Assembly: GCA_017536965.1 (NCBI GenBank)
Contig: JAFWCK010000136.1
Location: forward strand, 1-54,447
From: Lachnospiraceae bacterium
GTDB lineage: Bacteria; Bacillota; Clostridia; Lachnospirales; Lachnospiraceae
Length of the DNA: 54,447 nucleotides
Reading direction: 5' to 3'
Shown: piece by piece, positions 16,449 to 26,404 of the stretch
Layout: every line of letters begins with the position of its first letter
Numbering within the stretch: the stretch's first letter is position 1
The notes under the pieces: generated by a model
The model's database searches: none
Told to the model about the DNA's origin: nothing
What the model saw: only the letters and a program-made list of their open reading frames with translations
Position numbers and translations under genes: made by a program

Positions 16449-17776
16449 GTAATTGGAATAATGAAGCTGAAGCAAGAGAGCAGATAAAAGCTCTTGTTGC
16501 TGACTATTATCGGGATTTTAAAGAAAAAAGGGAGCCTTTTAAGGCAGGCGACAGGATTTCTTATGCATCCCGCGTTTTTGATGAAAAAGAAATGCAGTCT
16601 CTGACTGATGCAATGCTTGATTTCTGGTTGACGACCGGAAGGTTTTCAGATCAGTTTGAACGGGATTTCGCAAAATGGATAGGTATAAAGTATGCACATC
16701 TGGTAAATTCCGGTTCATCCGCCAATCTGATCGCATTTTCGGTCCTTACTGCGCCGGAGCTTGGAGATCGTCAGATTAAAAGAGGCGATGAAGTCATTAC
16801 TGTTGCATGCGGATTTCCGACAACTGTTACTCCGATACTTCAATATGGCGCTGTGCCAGTATTCGTAGATGTAACATATCCACAGTACAATATAGATGTC
16901 ACGAAACTGGAAGATGCCTATTCTCCTAAAACCAAAGCAGTTATGATCGCCCACACATTGGGCAATCCTTTTGATCTGAAGTCAGTAAAGGAGTTCTGTG
17001 CAAAGCATGATCTGTGGCTGGTAGAAGACAATTGTGATGCGTTGGGATCAAAATATACAATTGATGGCGTGACGAAATACACGGGGACATGGGGGGATAT
17101 TGGGACCTCATCATTCTATCCTCCTCATCATATGACAATGGGAGAGGGTGGCTGTGTTTATACGGATGACCCATTATTAAATAAGCTTATCCTTTCATTT
17201 AGAGACTGGGGTAGAGATTGCGTGTGCCCGTCAGGCAGAGATGGAGTTTGCGGACATCGTTTTGATGGCCAATATGGTGAACTGCCGAAGGGATATGATC
17301 ATAAATATACGTATTCCCATTTCGGGTATAATCTTAAAGTTACAGATATGCAGGCTGCAGTTGGAGTTGAGCAGCTAAAGAAGTTTCCTTCATTTATTGA
17401 GAGAAGGATTCATAATTGGAACCGGCTTCATGCAGCACTTGAAGGAATACAGGATAAAATAATTCTTCCGGAAGCAGCGATCAATTCAGAACCTTCGTGG
17501 TTTGGATTCCTTATTTCTGTCAAAGAAAACAATAGAAACAAAGTGACTAAATATATTGAGGATCACAATATACAGACAAGACTGTTGTTCTCCGGTAATT
17601 TGATCAAACATCCTTGCTTTGACCAGATCAGAGAAACAGATGCTTATAGAGTTGCTGGCAGTCTTGATGGTACTGAATTTATCATGAATCATTCGTTTTG
17701 GGTTGGCGTGTATCCAGGAATGACAGATGATATGATTGACTATATGGCGAGAGTGATTATTGAAGCAGTAAAATAA
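16445..17776 (+). CDS. rfbH: CDP-4-keto-6-deoxyglucose-3-dehydrase (E1), RfbH/AscC type
   Basis: PMP-dependent iron-sulfur enzyme that removes the C3 hydroxyl of CDP-4-keto-6-deoxyglucose, leading to 3,6-dideoxyhexoses. 443 residues. The aminotransferase lysine is replaced by histidine in SSFYPPHHMTMGEGG, the hallmark of this enzyme. The [2Fe-2S] cysteines are visible as C-x-C-x7-C in DCVCPSGRDGVCG, with a fourth in VEDNCDALGS. ATG 16445 overlaps the Nudix stop and follows AAGGTGG; an in-frame GTG at 16436 lacks such a site. The partner reductase E3 (AscD/RfbI) is not in the window. Confidence 0.95.
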   Translation: MSNWNNEAEAREQIKALVADYYRDFKEKREPFKAGDRISYASRVFDEKEMQSLTDAMLDFWLTTGRFSDQFERDFAKWIGIKYAHLVNSGSSANLIAFSVLTAPELGDRQIKRGDEVITVACGFPTTVTPILQYGAVPVFVDVTYPQYNIDVTKLEDAYSPKTKAVMIAHTLGNPFDLKSVKEFCAKHDLWLVEDNCDALGSKYTIDGVTKYTGTWGDIGTSSFYPPHHMTMGEGGCVYTDDPLLNKLILSFRDWGRDCVCPSGRDGVCGHRFDGQYGELPKGYDHKYTYSHFGYNLKVTDMQAAVGVEQLKKFPSFIERRIHNWNRLHAALEGIQDKIILPEAAINSEPSWFGFLISVKENNRNKVTKYIEDHNIQTRLLFSGNLIKHPCFDQIRETDAYRVAGSLDGTEFIMNHSFWVGVYPGMTDDMIDYMARVIIEAVK

Positions 17777-17797
17777 AAAAAATAAAGGTGTTGTGTT

Positions 17798-18958
17798 ATG
17801 AGCGATGAATTAATTTGTTTATCTATTCCGAACTTTAAAGGAAATGAAAAGAGATATGTTGACGAGGCCATAGAAGCAGAATGGGTTTCAACTGCCGGTG
17901 CATACATTGGACAGTTTGAAAAGAATATGGCAGCAAAACTTGGAGTAGCAGATGCATGTGCATGCCAATCTGGTACTGCAGGTCTGCATCTATGTCTTAG
18001 ACATTTCAATGTCAATGCCGGAGATATAGTTCTTGTGCCAACCCTGACATTTATTGCTACGATAAATGCAGTCATGTATCAGGGCGCAGATCCGGTTTTT
18101 TTTGACTGTACCGATAATCTTTGCATTGATCCTTCCCAGATTGAGGCATATCTGTCTGAAGAATGCAGAGAGGAAGATGGAAAGACAGTAGAGATAAGCT
18201 CAGGGAAAACGGTTAAAGCAATTATTCCTGTGCATGTTTTTGGAGATCATTGTGACATGGTCCGACTGATGGAACTGGCAGAAAAGTATCACCTGTATGT
18301 TATCGAAGATGCCACGGAATCTCTGGGAGGAGTTTTTGAACAGGGACAATATGCAGGGATGCATACGGGGACCGTTGGACATGCAGGCGTGTTTTCATTC
18401 AATGGAAATAAGATAATTACTACTGGTGGGGGTGGAATGGTCGTGTCCCGGGATCAGGCTGCAGTTGATCATATGCGGTATCTTTCCCAGCAGGCAAAGG
18501 ACGATGTTTTGTATTTTGTGCATGAAGAGTTTGGATATAATTATCGGATGACTAATCTGCAGGCAGCTCTTGGCCTTGCACAGCTTGAGGAACTGGACCA
18601 ATTCCTCGAGATCAAACGGAAGAATTTTGAACGTTATTGTGAATTGCTGCGGGATTGTTCTTACGGAAAGATTCATCCTTTCAAATATAAGAATGTCAAT
18701 TATTGGTTTTATTCATTTAAATTGAATGAGCCGGATGCAGAAAAAAGAGACAGATTGATCAAATATCTGAACGATAATAGAATTCAGGTACGGCCAATCT
18801 GGAAATTGAACCATACCCAGACACCGTTTAAGGGATATCGGGCTATGGATTGTTCTAATGCACAATATTTCTATGATAGTATCATTAATATTCCGTGCAG
18901 CACAAACCTGACGGAAGAACAGATGGACAGGGTTTGTGCACTGATAACTGCCTTTTAA
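17798..18958 (+). CDS. DegT/DnrJ/EryC1 aminotransferase, LegC-like
   Basis: PLP-dependent sugar aminotransferase of 386 residues acting on a 4-keto-sugar nucleotide. Motifs: EAEWVSTAGAYIGQFE near the start, ACACQSGTAGLHL, VPTLTFIATINAVMYQG, IPVHVFG, VIEDATESLGG and the PLP lysine in FSFNGNKIITTGGGG. The long form and the WVSTAG start match LegC/PglE-type enzymes of legionaminic acid synthesis, and neuB, neuC, a NeuD-like acetyltransferase and a PtmE-like gene follow in the same locus. Alternatively it could serve the CDP-hexose branch. SD AAAGGTG precedes the ATG. Confidence 0.88.
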   Translation: MSDELICLSIPNFKGNEKRYVDEAIEAEWVSTAGAYIGQFEKNMAAKLGVADACACQSGTAGLHLCLRHFNVNAGDIVLVPTLTFIATINAVMYQGADPVFFDCTDNLCIDPSQIEAYLSEECREEDGKTVEISSGKTVKAIIPVHVFGDHCDMVRLMELAEKYHLYVIEDATESLGGVFEQGQYAGMHTGTVGHAGVFSFNGNKIITTGGGGMVVSRDQAAVDHMRYLSQQAKDDVLYFVHEEFGYNYRMTNLQAALGLAQLEELDQFLEIKRKNFERYCELLRDCSYGKIHPFKYKNVNYWFYSFKLNEPDAEKRDRLIKYLNDNRIQVRPIWKLNHTQTPFKGYRAMDCSNAQYFYDSIINIPCSTNLTEEQMDRVCALITAF

Positions 18959-18985
18959 AGAAAAACATGGGAATGGGATCTGACG

Positions 18986-20698
18986 ATGGACAGTTTAAAA
19001 ACACAATTATATGAAGGAAAACAATTAATTGATAGTCATCAAGTGATATCTTTTGATATTTTCGATACCCTGATTGTCAGGGATTGTTCTGTTCCAGGAG
19101 ATGTATTTGACTTCGTGGAACAAACTTACTGTATTTCTCATACAGAATCCGGCAACATGGATTTCAGAAATGTCAGGATTAATGCTGAACTTGCATGCTA
19201 TCAGCAGAATATGATTCCAACTCTTGACGATATTTATGAGCAGATTCCTTTTGATCAATCAGTTAAAGAAGAGCTGAAATTAATTGAGATTGAAACCGAA
19301 AAGGGTCTTTGTACCAGAAACTTTTTGGGGTGGAACCTGTATCAATATGCGATGGAACAAAAGAAACAGATCATAGCAGTATCAGATATGTATTTGAGCT
19401 CAGATACTCTGAAAGATATTCTGTTTTCAAACGGGTTCCAGATTGACCAGGTTTATTCCTCATGCGAGTACGGGAAAAATAAAAAATCAGGCCAGTTGTT
19501 TGATCAGGTTATTGCTGATTTAAATCTTCAGAAACAGAATATAGTACATATTGGGGATAATAATAAATCAGATATTATCGGTGCTAAAAAGGCAGGGCTG
19601 AATAGTTTCCTGGTACAGAAACAAAGAAAGCTTTTAAGTTATTTTAAACCGAAGAAAAAAGACATCTTTGCTGACAAATTTCTGATCCCGTTTGTAAATA
19701 ATAGAATTTCTTTTATTCACGATCGTGTATCTGCGCTTGGATTTGAAACATGTGGCCCTATGGTTGTTGGTTTTTGTCAATGGCTTCACGCAAAAATAAC
19801 AACCGAAAAATATGATAAGGTCTTCTTCTGCGCCAGAGACGCAAAGCAGACTTTTGAAATCTATCGGACCATGTATCCTGAACATAAAGAAATCACCGAT
19901 TATTTATATGTTTCGCTTAAAAGTCTTTATACTCCATACTATTCGACTACGGGTGAAGATCAATCGGAGTACGCTGCGCAACAGCTTGATAATATCAGGG
20001 CTTACCTGAACCAGATAGGATGCAAAGGAAAAATAGCGGTAATTGACAGCGGATATGGTGGACATACACAGGGAATGCTGTCTGCTATTTTGGATGGACA
20101 ATGTGAACTGCACGGACTGTATATGAGAATCTCCAAAAACTTTTATAAGAACGTGCAGGACAAAGAGTCTTATCCTTATATGTTTCAGGCAAAGCCAGAG
20201 GTCCGGTCATATATTTGTGGAGCCTTCTTTGAGACGATGATTTCTGCAACACACGGGCGGACAAATAGTTATATCACGGACACTTCAGGAACAATAACAC
20301 CTGAACTGGGAGAAGAAAACCCTCAAAAAGAACTGCTCGCCAGTTTTCAAAAAGGAATAAAGCTGTTTTTTGAGGAATGGAGTAATTCCATTCTAAGGGA
20401 TTGCATGATTCCTGGGCAGGCAGTAGAAGATGCTTTTTTAGAGTTCGCTTTTTTTCCTAAAAAAGAGGATGTTATGATGCTTGGGGATATTACTGGCGGG
20501 AATGAGAGTTATGATAGTATTGTAATAAAACGGGAAAAAGGTCATTACTTAAAGCATCCGAATGATTTTTTCAAAGATTTGAAAAATACATATTGGAAAG
20601 GTGGCTTTTTATGTCAGTGCTTTAATTCCATTTATCCGTTGATCTGCAGAATTTACCTGTCACTGGATGGATTGGTCTTGAATAGTAGAGGATTCTGA
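18986..20698 (+). CDS. HAD-family protein with a C-terminal domain of unknown function
   Basis: 570 residues. The N-terminal 215 residues are a haloacid-dehalogenase phosphatase fold: motif I ISFDIFDTLIVRD (nucleophile Asp24, acid Asp27), motif II AVSDMYLSS, motif III/IV HIGDNNKSDIIGAKKAG. The remaining 350 residues have no motif I can name; they contain VFFCARDAKQTFEIY, IAVIDSGYGGHTQGML and a Trp/Phe-rich end. Such two-part HAD proteins occur in surface-polysaccharide loci, but their reaction is not known to me. A phosphatase step on a sugar phosphate (for example a nonulosonate 9-phosphate) or a transferase role for the C-terminal part are both possible. Confidence 0.7.
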   Translation: MDSLKTQLYEGKQLIDSHQVISFDIFDTLIVRDCSVPGDVFDFVEQTYCISHTESGNMDFRNVRINAELACYQQNMIPTLDDIYEQIPFDQSVKEELKLIEIETEKGLCTRNFLGWNLYQYAMEQKKQIIAVSDMYLSSDTLKDILFSNGFQIDQVYSSCEYGKNKKSGQLFDQVIADLNLQKQNIVHIGDNNKSDIIGAKKAGLNSFLVQKQRKLLSYFKPKKKDIFADKFLIPFVNNRISFIHDRVSALGFETCGPMVVGFCQWLHAKITTEKYDKVFFCARDAKQTFEIYRTMYPEHKEITDYLYVSLKSLYTPYYSTTGEDQSEYAAQQLDNIRAYLNQIGCKGKIAVIDSGYGGHTQGMLSAILDGQCELHGLYMRISKNFYKNVQDKESYPYMFQAKPEVRSYICGAFFETMISATHGRTNSYITDTSGTITPELGEENPQKELLASFQKGIKLFFEEWSNSILRDCMIPGQAVEDAFLEFAFFPKKEDVMMLGDITGGNESYDSIVIKREKGHYLKHPNDFFKDLKNTYWKGGFLCQCFNSIYPLICRIYLSLDGLVLNSRGF

Positions 20699-20727
20699 TA
20701 ATCTTTTCAGAAAGGGATTAGTTATTG

Positions 20728-22281
20728 ATGAGGAAAAACATTATTACTAATATGCAAAATACCGAAAACACAGAAAAGAAAACGATGCTGCTGTTATTGG
20801 CGATTGCTGTTGTTTTTGTTTTGGTTGATATAAGTTTGATCTTTAACGATTCGGTTTGGTGTGATGAGGCTTTTTCATTATTGCAATGCAGAACGAGTTT
20901 CACCTCATTTTTGAACAATGTTAAATCTGATGCCTGGCCTCCTTTTTATGCCTTCATTTCCCGATTCTTCTCAGCCATATTTGGTGTTTCGGCCCCTGCC
21001 CTTAAAATCGTTTCCATTATCCCTGCATTTCTGACGATGATTCTTGGTGCAACTGTTGTCTATAAGCAGTTTAAAAGCAGATTCATCTCCATTGTCTTTA
21101 TGTTTATGACCGGATGTATGCCGGTCTCCATACATATGAATCTGGAATTGCGAGGATATTCCTGGGCGATGTTCTTTGTTACTTCGTGTGGATTGCTTGC
21201 ATGGTTGATTTATAATTCACACAATAAAAAGAATAGGATCATTTATTATATTCTGTATACTGTCAGTGCTATATGCGGAGCTTATACGCATTACTATGCC
21301 CTTGGTGCGATCCTGATAGTATCTCTGCTATTATTTGTTTTTCTTATAAAACAGCAAACAAAAAGTATTATTCCATGCGCGATCATTTCTGCTGTCTGTA
21401 TTGTTTCTTATATCCCTTGGTTGAGAATCTTTTATCATGCCACAAAATCAGTATCAAAAGGTTATTGGATCGAACCCAAAAGTCTCGGTGATTTCTTAAG
21501 ATTCTTTTTATATCCTTTCACAATGGAGTTCGATAATCTGGGAGATATTATAGATAGTCCGTTTTGTTATATCATGACGATACTGGCCTTTATGTTGTTG
21601 ATATATATGATCATATCTCTGTTTAAAAAGGATATTAAAAAAAACGAGCGGAACCAGATCATTTACGCAATCCTTTGTGCATCTATTATGATATTGGTGA
21701 TAGGGGCGGGTTATGTAATATCAAAGTTGATCACTCCGATGTTTATTTCGAGGTACTTAACCCCGAGCATGGGTCTTTTTTGGCTCTTCCTTTCGATGGG
21801 GGCTAAGATCTTTATTGGCAATAATAAAAAAATGTTGGCTTTTTTCGCCGCCTTAATTCTAGTAATGACCGCATGGGGTTTTACAACCCAAAGAACAGCA
21901 GAATTGTCCACAGGAACAGAGGAAGCAAAAGAGATTATTCGAAAAAAAATGAGAGGTAGCTTCACGGTTATTTTGAGTGACAGTGATTATTTGAATTGGA
22001 CAGAAATTGAGTATTATTTCCCTGAGAGTACGCATTATATTAACTGTGAAGATGTCAAATCGATCACCCTTGAAGGAAATGTTTCCTATTTGCTATATTT
22101 AGCATGTGATGAATTCCCGCGGGATGATTTTATAAAACTGGGATATAAGATTGTGGACCATGGTGAGTATGATTTTGACAGTTGCTATTATTTTCATTTA
22201 TATGAGGTCAAAAAGAAGAACAGGCCTCAATTAATTGTGTCCCCAAGGATTTCTAATCAGAATGTTGAAAGGCTGAGGTAA
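20728..22281 (+). CDS. Polytopic GT-C glycosyltransferase (ArnT/PMT-like)
   Basis: 517 residues with about ten to eleven membrane helices and a C-terminal soluble tail. The first extracytoplasmic loop carries the acidic motif DSVWCDEAFS (41-50) followed by WPPFYAFISRFF, as in glycosyltransferases that use polyprenyl-phosphate sugars on the outer membrane face (dolichyl-phosphate mannosyltransferase/ArnT superfamily, GT39/GT83 type). It probably moves a sugar from undecaprenyl phosphate to an extracellular polymer. The frame opens at TTG 20725, but ATG 20728 ten bases after AAAGGG is preferred. Donor and acceptor are not readable. Confidence 0.8.
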   Translation: MRKNIITNMQNTENTEKKTMLLLLAIAVVFVLVDISLIFNDSVWCDEAFSLLQCRTSFTSFLNNVKSDAWPPFYAFISRFFSAIFGVSAPALKIVSIIPAFLTMILGATVVYKQFKSRFISIVFMFMTGCMPVSIHMNLELRGYSWAMFFVTSCGLLAWLIYNSHNKKNRIIYYILYTVSAICGAYTHYYALGAILIVSLLLFVFLIKQQTKSIIPCAIISAVCIVSYIPWLRIFYHATKSVSKGYWIEPKSLGDFLRFFLYPFTMEFDNLGDIIDSPFCYIMTILAFMLLIYMIISLFKKDIKKNERNQIIYAILCASIMILVIGAGYVISKLITPMFISRYLTPSMGLFWLFLSMGAKIFIGNNKKMLAFFAALILVMTAWGFTTQRTAELSTGTEEAKEIIRKKMRGSFTVILSDSDYLNWTEIEYYFPESTHYINCEDVKSITLEGNVSYLLYLACDEFPRDDFIKLGYKIVDHGEYDFDSCYYFHLYEVKKKNRPQLIVSPRISNQNVERLR

Positions 22282-22286
22282 AGAAT

Positions 22287-23345
22287 ATGATAGATAAAAA
22301 GTTGGAACCTTTTATCATTCCGGATGATATTTCTGTATCCAACGCTATAAAAAAAATAGATGAGAGTGGCAAGAAAGTCATTTTCTGCACAAACAATGAG
22401 CGATTGACAGGCAGCTTTTCCGATGGTGATATGCGCAGATTCATCCTCAGGGACGGTAATATGAACAAATCTGTTTCCTGCGCTATGAACCCTGATCCGG
22501 TTTCTTTTTCTGTTCTTCAGGAAGACCAGGCGAAAGAGCTGATACAGAAAGGATTATATACGGCAATTCCTATCGTAAATGAATTCCGTGAAGTGGTGCG
22601 GATTATTTTTGAAGAGAATGTCCGTGATTCAGAGCAGGTTAGAATGCTACCTGTAAAAATCCCACTTGTGATTATGGCTGGCGGCAAGGGCACCAGACTA
22701 TATCCTTATACCCGGATTCTTCCGAAACCGCTGATTCCAATCGGGGATATGCCGATTATGGATCATATCATTACCAGGTTTGCAAAATACGGCATCGCAG
22801 ATATTTATATGATCCTCAATCATAAAAAAAACATGATTAAGGCATATTATAATGAAGCGGGGCTGCCTTATAACATCCAATATGTTGATGAGGAGCAGTT
22901 CTTAGGAACAGGAGGAGGATTATCCTTATTGAGAGGAAAACTAAATACGACTTTTTTCCTCTCTAATTGTGACTGCCTTTTGGATGCGGATTACAAATGC
23001 ATGTATGACTTTCATAAAGAGCATCAGAATGCAATCACCATTATTCTTGCGACTAAAAATGTTTCTATTCCCTATGGGGTTGTTAATTTACACCAGGATG
23101 GGACGATTAAGAGTATGGAAGAAAAGCCGCAATATGATTTTCTTATCAATACCGGTATTTATCTTATTGAGCCGGAGGTTATTGATCTGATCCGCGATGG
23201 AGAGTCTATCGGACTTCCAGATATTGCAAAAAGAGCAATGGAAGAAGGCTATAAGGTAGGTGGATATCCGATCACTGAAAAAAGCTGGTTGGATATGGGG
23301 CAACTTAATGAAATGCAAAATATGATCAAGGAGCTTGGATTATAA
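22287..23345 (+). CDS. CBS-domain sugar-phosphate nucleotidyltransferase, PtmE-like
   Basis: 352 residues. An N-terminal pair of CBS modules (about 1-120; FSDGDMRRFILRDG, TAIPIVNEF) precedes a nucleotidyltransferase domain starting IPLVIMAGGKGTRLYPYT and continuing LPKPLIPIGDMPIMDHII, FLSNCDCLLDADY and SWLDMGQLNEM. The CBS-nucleotidyltransferase order is that of Campylobacter PtmE, which makes GDP-glucosamine for legionaminic acid. With LegC-, LegB-, LegH-, LegI- and LegG-like genes nearby, a GDP-sugar route to a legionaminic-type acid is the best reading. Other hexose-1-phosphate substrates remain possible. It starts five bases after the preceding stop. Confidence 0.87.
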   Translation: MIDKKLEPFIIPDDISVSNAIKKIDESGKKVIFCTNNERLTGSFSDGDMRRFILRDGNMNKSVSCAMNPDPVSFSVLQEDQAKELIQKGLYTAIPIVNEFREVVRIIFEENVRDSEQVRMLPVKIPLVIMAGGKGTRLYPYTRILPKPLIPIGDMPIMDHIITRFAKYGIADIYMILNHKKNMIKAYYNEAGLPYNIQYVDEEQFLGTGGGLSLLRGKLNTTFFLSNCDCLLDADYKCMYDFHKEHQNAITIILATKNVSIPYGVVNLHQDGTIKSMEEKPQYDFLINTGIYLIEPEVIDLIRDGESIGLPDIAKRAMEEGYKVGGYPITEKSWLDMGQLNEMQNMIKELGL

Positions 23346-23346
23346 T

Positions 23347-23796
23347 ATGATAGTGGATCTTATTGAAAATACAACAAAGTATAAAGGCTTGTCAGACGCA
23401 TTAGATAAGGCGTTTGAGCAGATACCGATGCTTATTTCCCGTTGCCTGAAGTCCGGAAGGCTTGAAGTGGATGGCGATGAAGTTTATGCAAACTGTCTGA
23501 GTTATGAAACTTCTGAAAAAGCAGGATTGTGGGAAGTTCATCGTGATTACATAGATATTCATGTAGCAGTTGAAGGACTTGAGATCATTCAGCTTGCCGA
23601 TGCTAAAAAACTGCAGTTGCAGCAGAGTTACGATGAAAAGATTGATGCTGCTTTATACCAGGGTGATCCGGACAGTTCAATACTATCAGAGCCTGGAAAG
23701 TTTATTGTGTTTTTCCCAGGTGAGGTACACAGGACAGCAATCTGTGCAGGCTATACGGATAAAATCAATAAGATGGTAATAAAAGTTAGAATTTGA
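23347..23796 (+). CDS. YhcH/YjgK/YiaL family protein (NanQ-like)
   Basis: 149 residues, the normal size of this cupin-like family, which includes E. coli NanQ, an enzyme that speeds anomer exchange of sialic acid. Recognisable are the start MIVDLIENTTKY, VHRDYIDIHVAVEG with metal-binding histidines, and KFIVFFPGEVHRTAI. In a locus making a nonulosonic acid, a mutarotase-type role on that sugar is reasonable inference. The frame is open from TTG 23335, but the ATG at 23347 gives the conserved start; AAGGAG lies 13 bases upstream, rather far. Confidence 0.85.
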   Translation: MIVDLIENTTKYKGLSDALDKAFEQIPMLISRCLKSGRLEVDGDEVYANCLSYETSEKAGLWEVHRDYIDIHVAVEGLEIIQLADAKKLQLQQSYDEKIDAALYQGDPDSSILSEPGKFIVFFPGEVHRTAICAGYTDKINKMVIKVRI

Positions 23797-23814
23797 CGGA
23801 AAAGAGAAATTCGT

Positions 23815-25104
23815 GTGAAAAGTAAACAGGCTTTTTATTCAGTACTGGGGAATTTTGTATACCTGTTGGCGGTATGGGCTCTTACGGTCGTTGTCGTAAG
23901 ATTTTCAACTGATTTCTACGCTGCTGGTCTGCTTTCATTAGCCATGACGATATCCAATGTTTTTTATGTGGTGGCTTGTTATGGTATGCGGTCTTTTCAG
24001 GTATCTGATATCAATCAGGAATATTCTGACCAGTGTTATGTCCTGTCCAGAATCTTATCGATAAGTGCAGCGCTTATTGCATGTGTTGTATTCATCCTGA
24101 TCAAAGGATATAACGCAATTTCATTCTACTGCATTCTGATCTACATGCTGTATAAGTGTCTGGAAGCAGCATCGGATGTCTTATATGGAGTCATGCAGAA
24201 AAATGATGATTTTGAGCACATCTGCCTTTCAATGTGTTTAAAAGGAGTTTTCAGCTTTGCGGTTTTTACGCTTGCGCTTCTTTTTGGTGCATCTCTACCT
24301 ATTGCCCTTTGGTGTATGGTCGCGGTTGCTGTGCTGACATTGGTGTTGATCGACATCAGAATATGCGTTAGATATATGTCACCAATATTTTCATTCACCC
24401 GAGCCAATATGCAGCGAACAGGAAAACTACTATTAGTATCACTGCCCGTTATGATAGTTTTAATTACACAGCCTTTGCTGATGAGTATTCCGCGATTGTT
24501 TTTCGAACGGCATTTTTCAACCGAATTATTGGGAATCTATTCATCTGTATCCTCACCTACAGTGGTGATAAGTACTTTTGTTTCCTGTGCGATTGCCCCA
24601 TACATTCCATTGTTTGCTGAGTATTACACCAAAGGGGAGAAAAAGAAACTTATAAAGCTGACTTATGGAACCATAATATTTGCTGCAGGATTTGGGGTAC
24701 TTGCCTTGATCGCAGGTACTTTTTTAGGGGACTGGGCGCTTTCTCTTCTGTATGGCGAAGAACTAAGAGGCTATGTTGATATACTGCAGCTTGTAATAAT
24801 AGTAACAACTGGCTGCGCGATAGTACTTTGTCTGGATTGTATCTATATTGCTATACGTAAGCTGATACCACTGGCCTTGATTTTATTGGCAGGATGTCTC
24901 CTTTGTTATCTTGTCACGCCATTTTTTGTAATGCGGTTTGCCATGAGAGGAGTGACTTATTCTTTATTAATTGCTCTTGCTTTTCAGATTATTACGGCGA
25001 TCATACTTGCACATATATACTTTGGGAAACTGCCAAAATCGGAAAAGCCGAATGATTCTGACGCTGCGAAGGGACAGCAGAAGGAACAATCGGTAAAGCA
25101 GTGA
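23815..25104 (+). CDS. Polysaccharide flippase-like membrane protein (Wzx/MATE-like)
   Basis: 429 residues with about twelve hydrophobic helices in the pattern of the MOP/polysaccharide exporter superfamily (for example VSLPVMIVLITQPLLMSIPR in the middle and a hydrophilic Lys/Asp/Gln tail). Such proteins flip undecaprenyl-linked saccharides from the inner to the outer membrane face. It starts with GTG 23815 (VKSKQAFYS) after AAAAGAGA; no ATG fits. It is the only flippase candidate in the locus. Confidence 0.8.
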   Translation: MKSKQAFYSVLGNFVYLLAVWALTVVVVRFSTDFYAAGLLSLAMTISNVFYVVACYGMRSFQVSDINQEYSDQCYVLSRILSISAALIACVVFILIKGYNAISFYCILIYMLYKCLEAASDVLYGVMQKNDDFEHICLSMCLKGVFSFAVFTLALLFGASLPIALWCMVAVAVLTLVLIDIRICVRYMSPIFSFTRANMQRTGKLLLVSLPVMIVLITQPLLMSIPRLFFERHFSTELLGIYSSVSSPTVVISTFVSCAIAPYIPLFAEYYTKGEKKKLIKLTYGTIIFAAGFGVLALIAGTFLGDWALSLLYGEELRGYVDILQLVIIVTTGCAIVLCLDCIYIAIRKLIPLALILLAGCLLCYLVTPFFVMRFAMRGVTYSLLIALAFQIITAIILAHIYFGKLPKSEKPNDSDAAKGQQKEQSVKQ

Positions 25105-25152
25105 AAGAAATGATCAGAATAGCAGATAATCTTACTACTAGGAGATAAAAAC

Positions 25153-26361
25153 ATGTTTAACCTGGATACATTTATTAATCAATACGTTACAAAGCGTTCC
25201 TCCTCTATGTTTCTTCAGGATATTGAAGAGAACAGAGCGGATCTTAGCGAAAGGATCTTTGGCAAAACTGTTTTAGTTATTGGAGGGGCAGGGTCCATTG
25301 GATCGAGCTATATCAAGGCATTGCTTCCATTCAAACCTTCTGCACTGGTTGTTGTGGATACCAATGAGAATGGTCTTGCTGAACTGACACGAGACTTGAG
25401 ATCAACAAAAGGAATGTATGTACCCGAGGACTACGTACCATACCCGATGGATTTTGCATCACCTGTGTTTGAGAAGATGTTTCGGTCGCGCGGCGGTTTC
25501 GATATAGTATGCAACTTTTCCGCGCATAAACATGTTAGGTCGGAAAAAGATATATATTCAGTAGAAGCCCTGATCCGGAATAATGTTTTAAACGCAAAAC
25601 TTTTACTGGATCTGTTAACGGATTTTCCTCCTGAGGAGTATTTCTGTGTATCCACAGATAAGGCTGCGAATCCTGTAAACATTATGGGTGCGTCCAAGCG
25701 GATAATGGAAGACGTTATTTTCAGTTATTCCGACAAATTTCCTGTAAAGACGGCACGGTTTGCGAACGTTGCTTTCTCAAACGGTTCACTGCCGGCAGGC
25801 TTTCTTGCCAGGATTTCAAAACTTCAGCCTTTGTCAGCACCATCCGATGTGCGAAGATTTTTTGTCAGTCCGGAGGAATCTGGTCAGATATGCCTAATGT
25901 CATGTATTTTGGGCAGGAATCGCGAAATCTTCTTCCCTAAATTAGAGGAAGCACAGATGATGACATTTGATGCTATCGGGACGGAACTTCTTAAGGCACA
26001 TGGATATGAGATCCTGGAATGCAGTTCAGATGCAGAGGCGATAGAAAAAGCGGAAGATCTGAAGAATGGAAGTAAAAAGTATCCGGTTCATTATTCAATA
26101 TCCGATACATCAGGTGAGAAAGCGTTTGAAGAGTTTGTGACAGATACAGAGACAGCTGATTATGACAGGTTCAGATCACTTGGCGTAATCACGGATAAAG
26201 AGATCCCGGACAAAACAAGAATAGCCATATTGTTTGATGATTTGAACGCAGTGTTTAACAAATCTGTAACTGTCAAGGAAGAAGTAGTGTCAATAATGAA
26301 AAAATATTTACCGAATTTTGAACATATAGAAACTGGCAAATCCCTGGATAGTAAGATGTAA
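25153..26361 (+). CDS. CapD/LegB-like nucleotide-sugar 4,6-dehydratase
   Basis: 402 residues of the extended SDR, polysaccharide-synthesis (CapD/FlaA1/PglF) group. NAD site VLVIGGAGSIGSSYIKALLP (41-60), FSAHKHVRSEKD, then the characteristic VSTDKAANPVNIMGASKR, in which the usual active-site Tyr of YxxxK is Met, as in the FlaA1/CapD family. It then shows FANVAFSNGSLP and a C-terminal extension of about 130 residues. The expected product is a UDP- or GDP-linked 4-keto-6-deoxy-HexNAc, the substrate of the LegC-like aminotransferase. GGAG lies nine bases before the ATG. Confidence 0.88.
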   Translation: MFNLDTFINQYVTKRSSSMFLQDIEENRADLSERIFGKTVLVIGGAGSIGSSYIKALLPFKPSALVVVDTNENGLAELTRDLRSTKGMYVPEDYVPYPMDFASPVFEKMFRSRGGFDIVCNFSAHKHVRSEKDIYSVEALIRNNVLNAKLLLDLLTDFPPEEYFCVSTDKAANPVNIMGASKRIMEDVIFSYSDKFPVKTARFANVAFSNGSLPAGFLARISKLQPLSAPSDVRRFFVSPEESGQICLMSCILGRNREIFFPKLEEAQMMTFDAIGTELLKAHGYEILECSSDAEAIEKAEDLKNGSKKYPVHYSISDTSGEKAFEEFVTDTETADYDRFRSLGVITDKEIPDKTRIAILFDDLNAVFNKSVTVKEEVVSIMKKYLPNFEHIETGKSLDSKM

Positions 26362-26404
26362 ATATATCTTTGGTAAACAAAATAATATTAAGAGGTGAGA
26401 TAAA

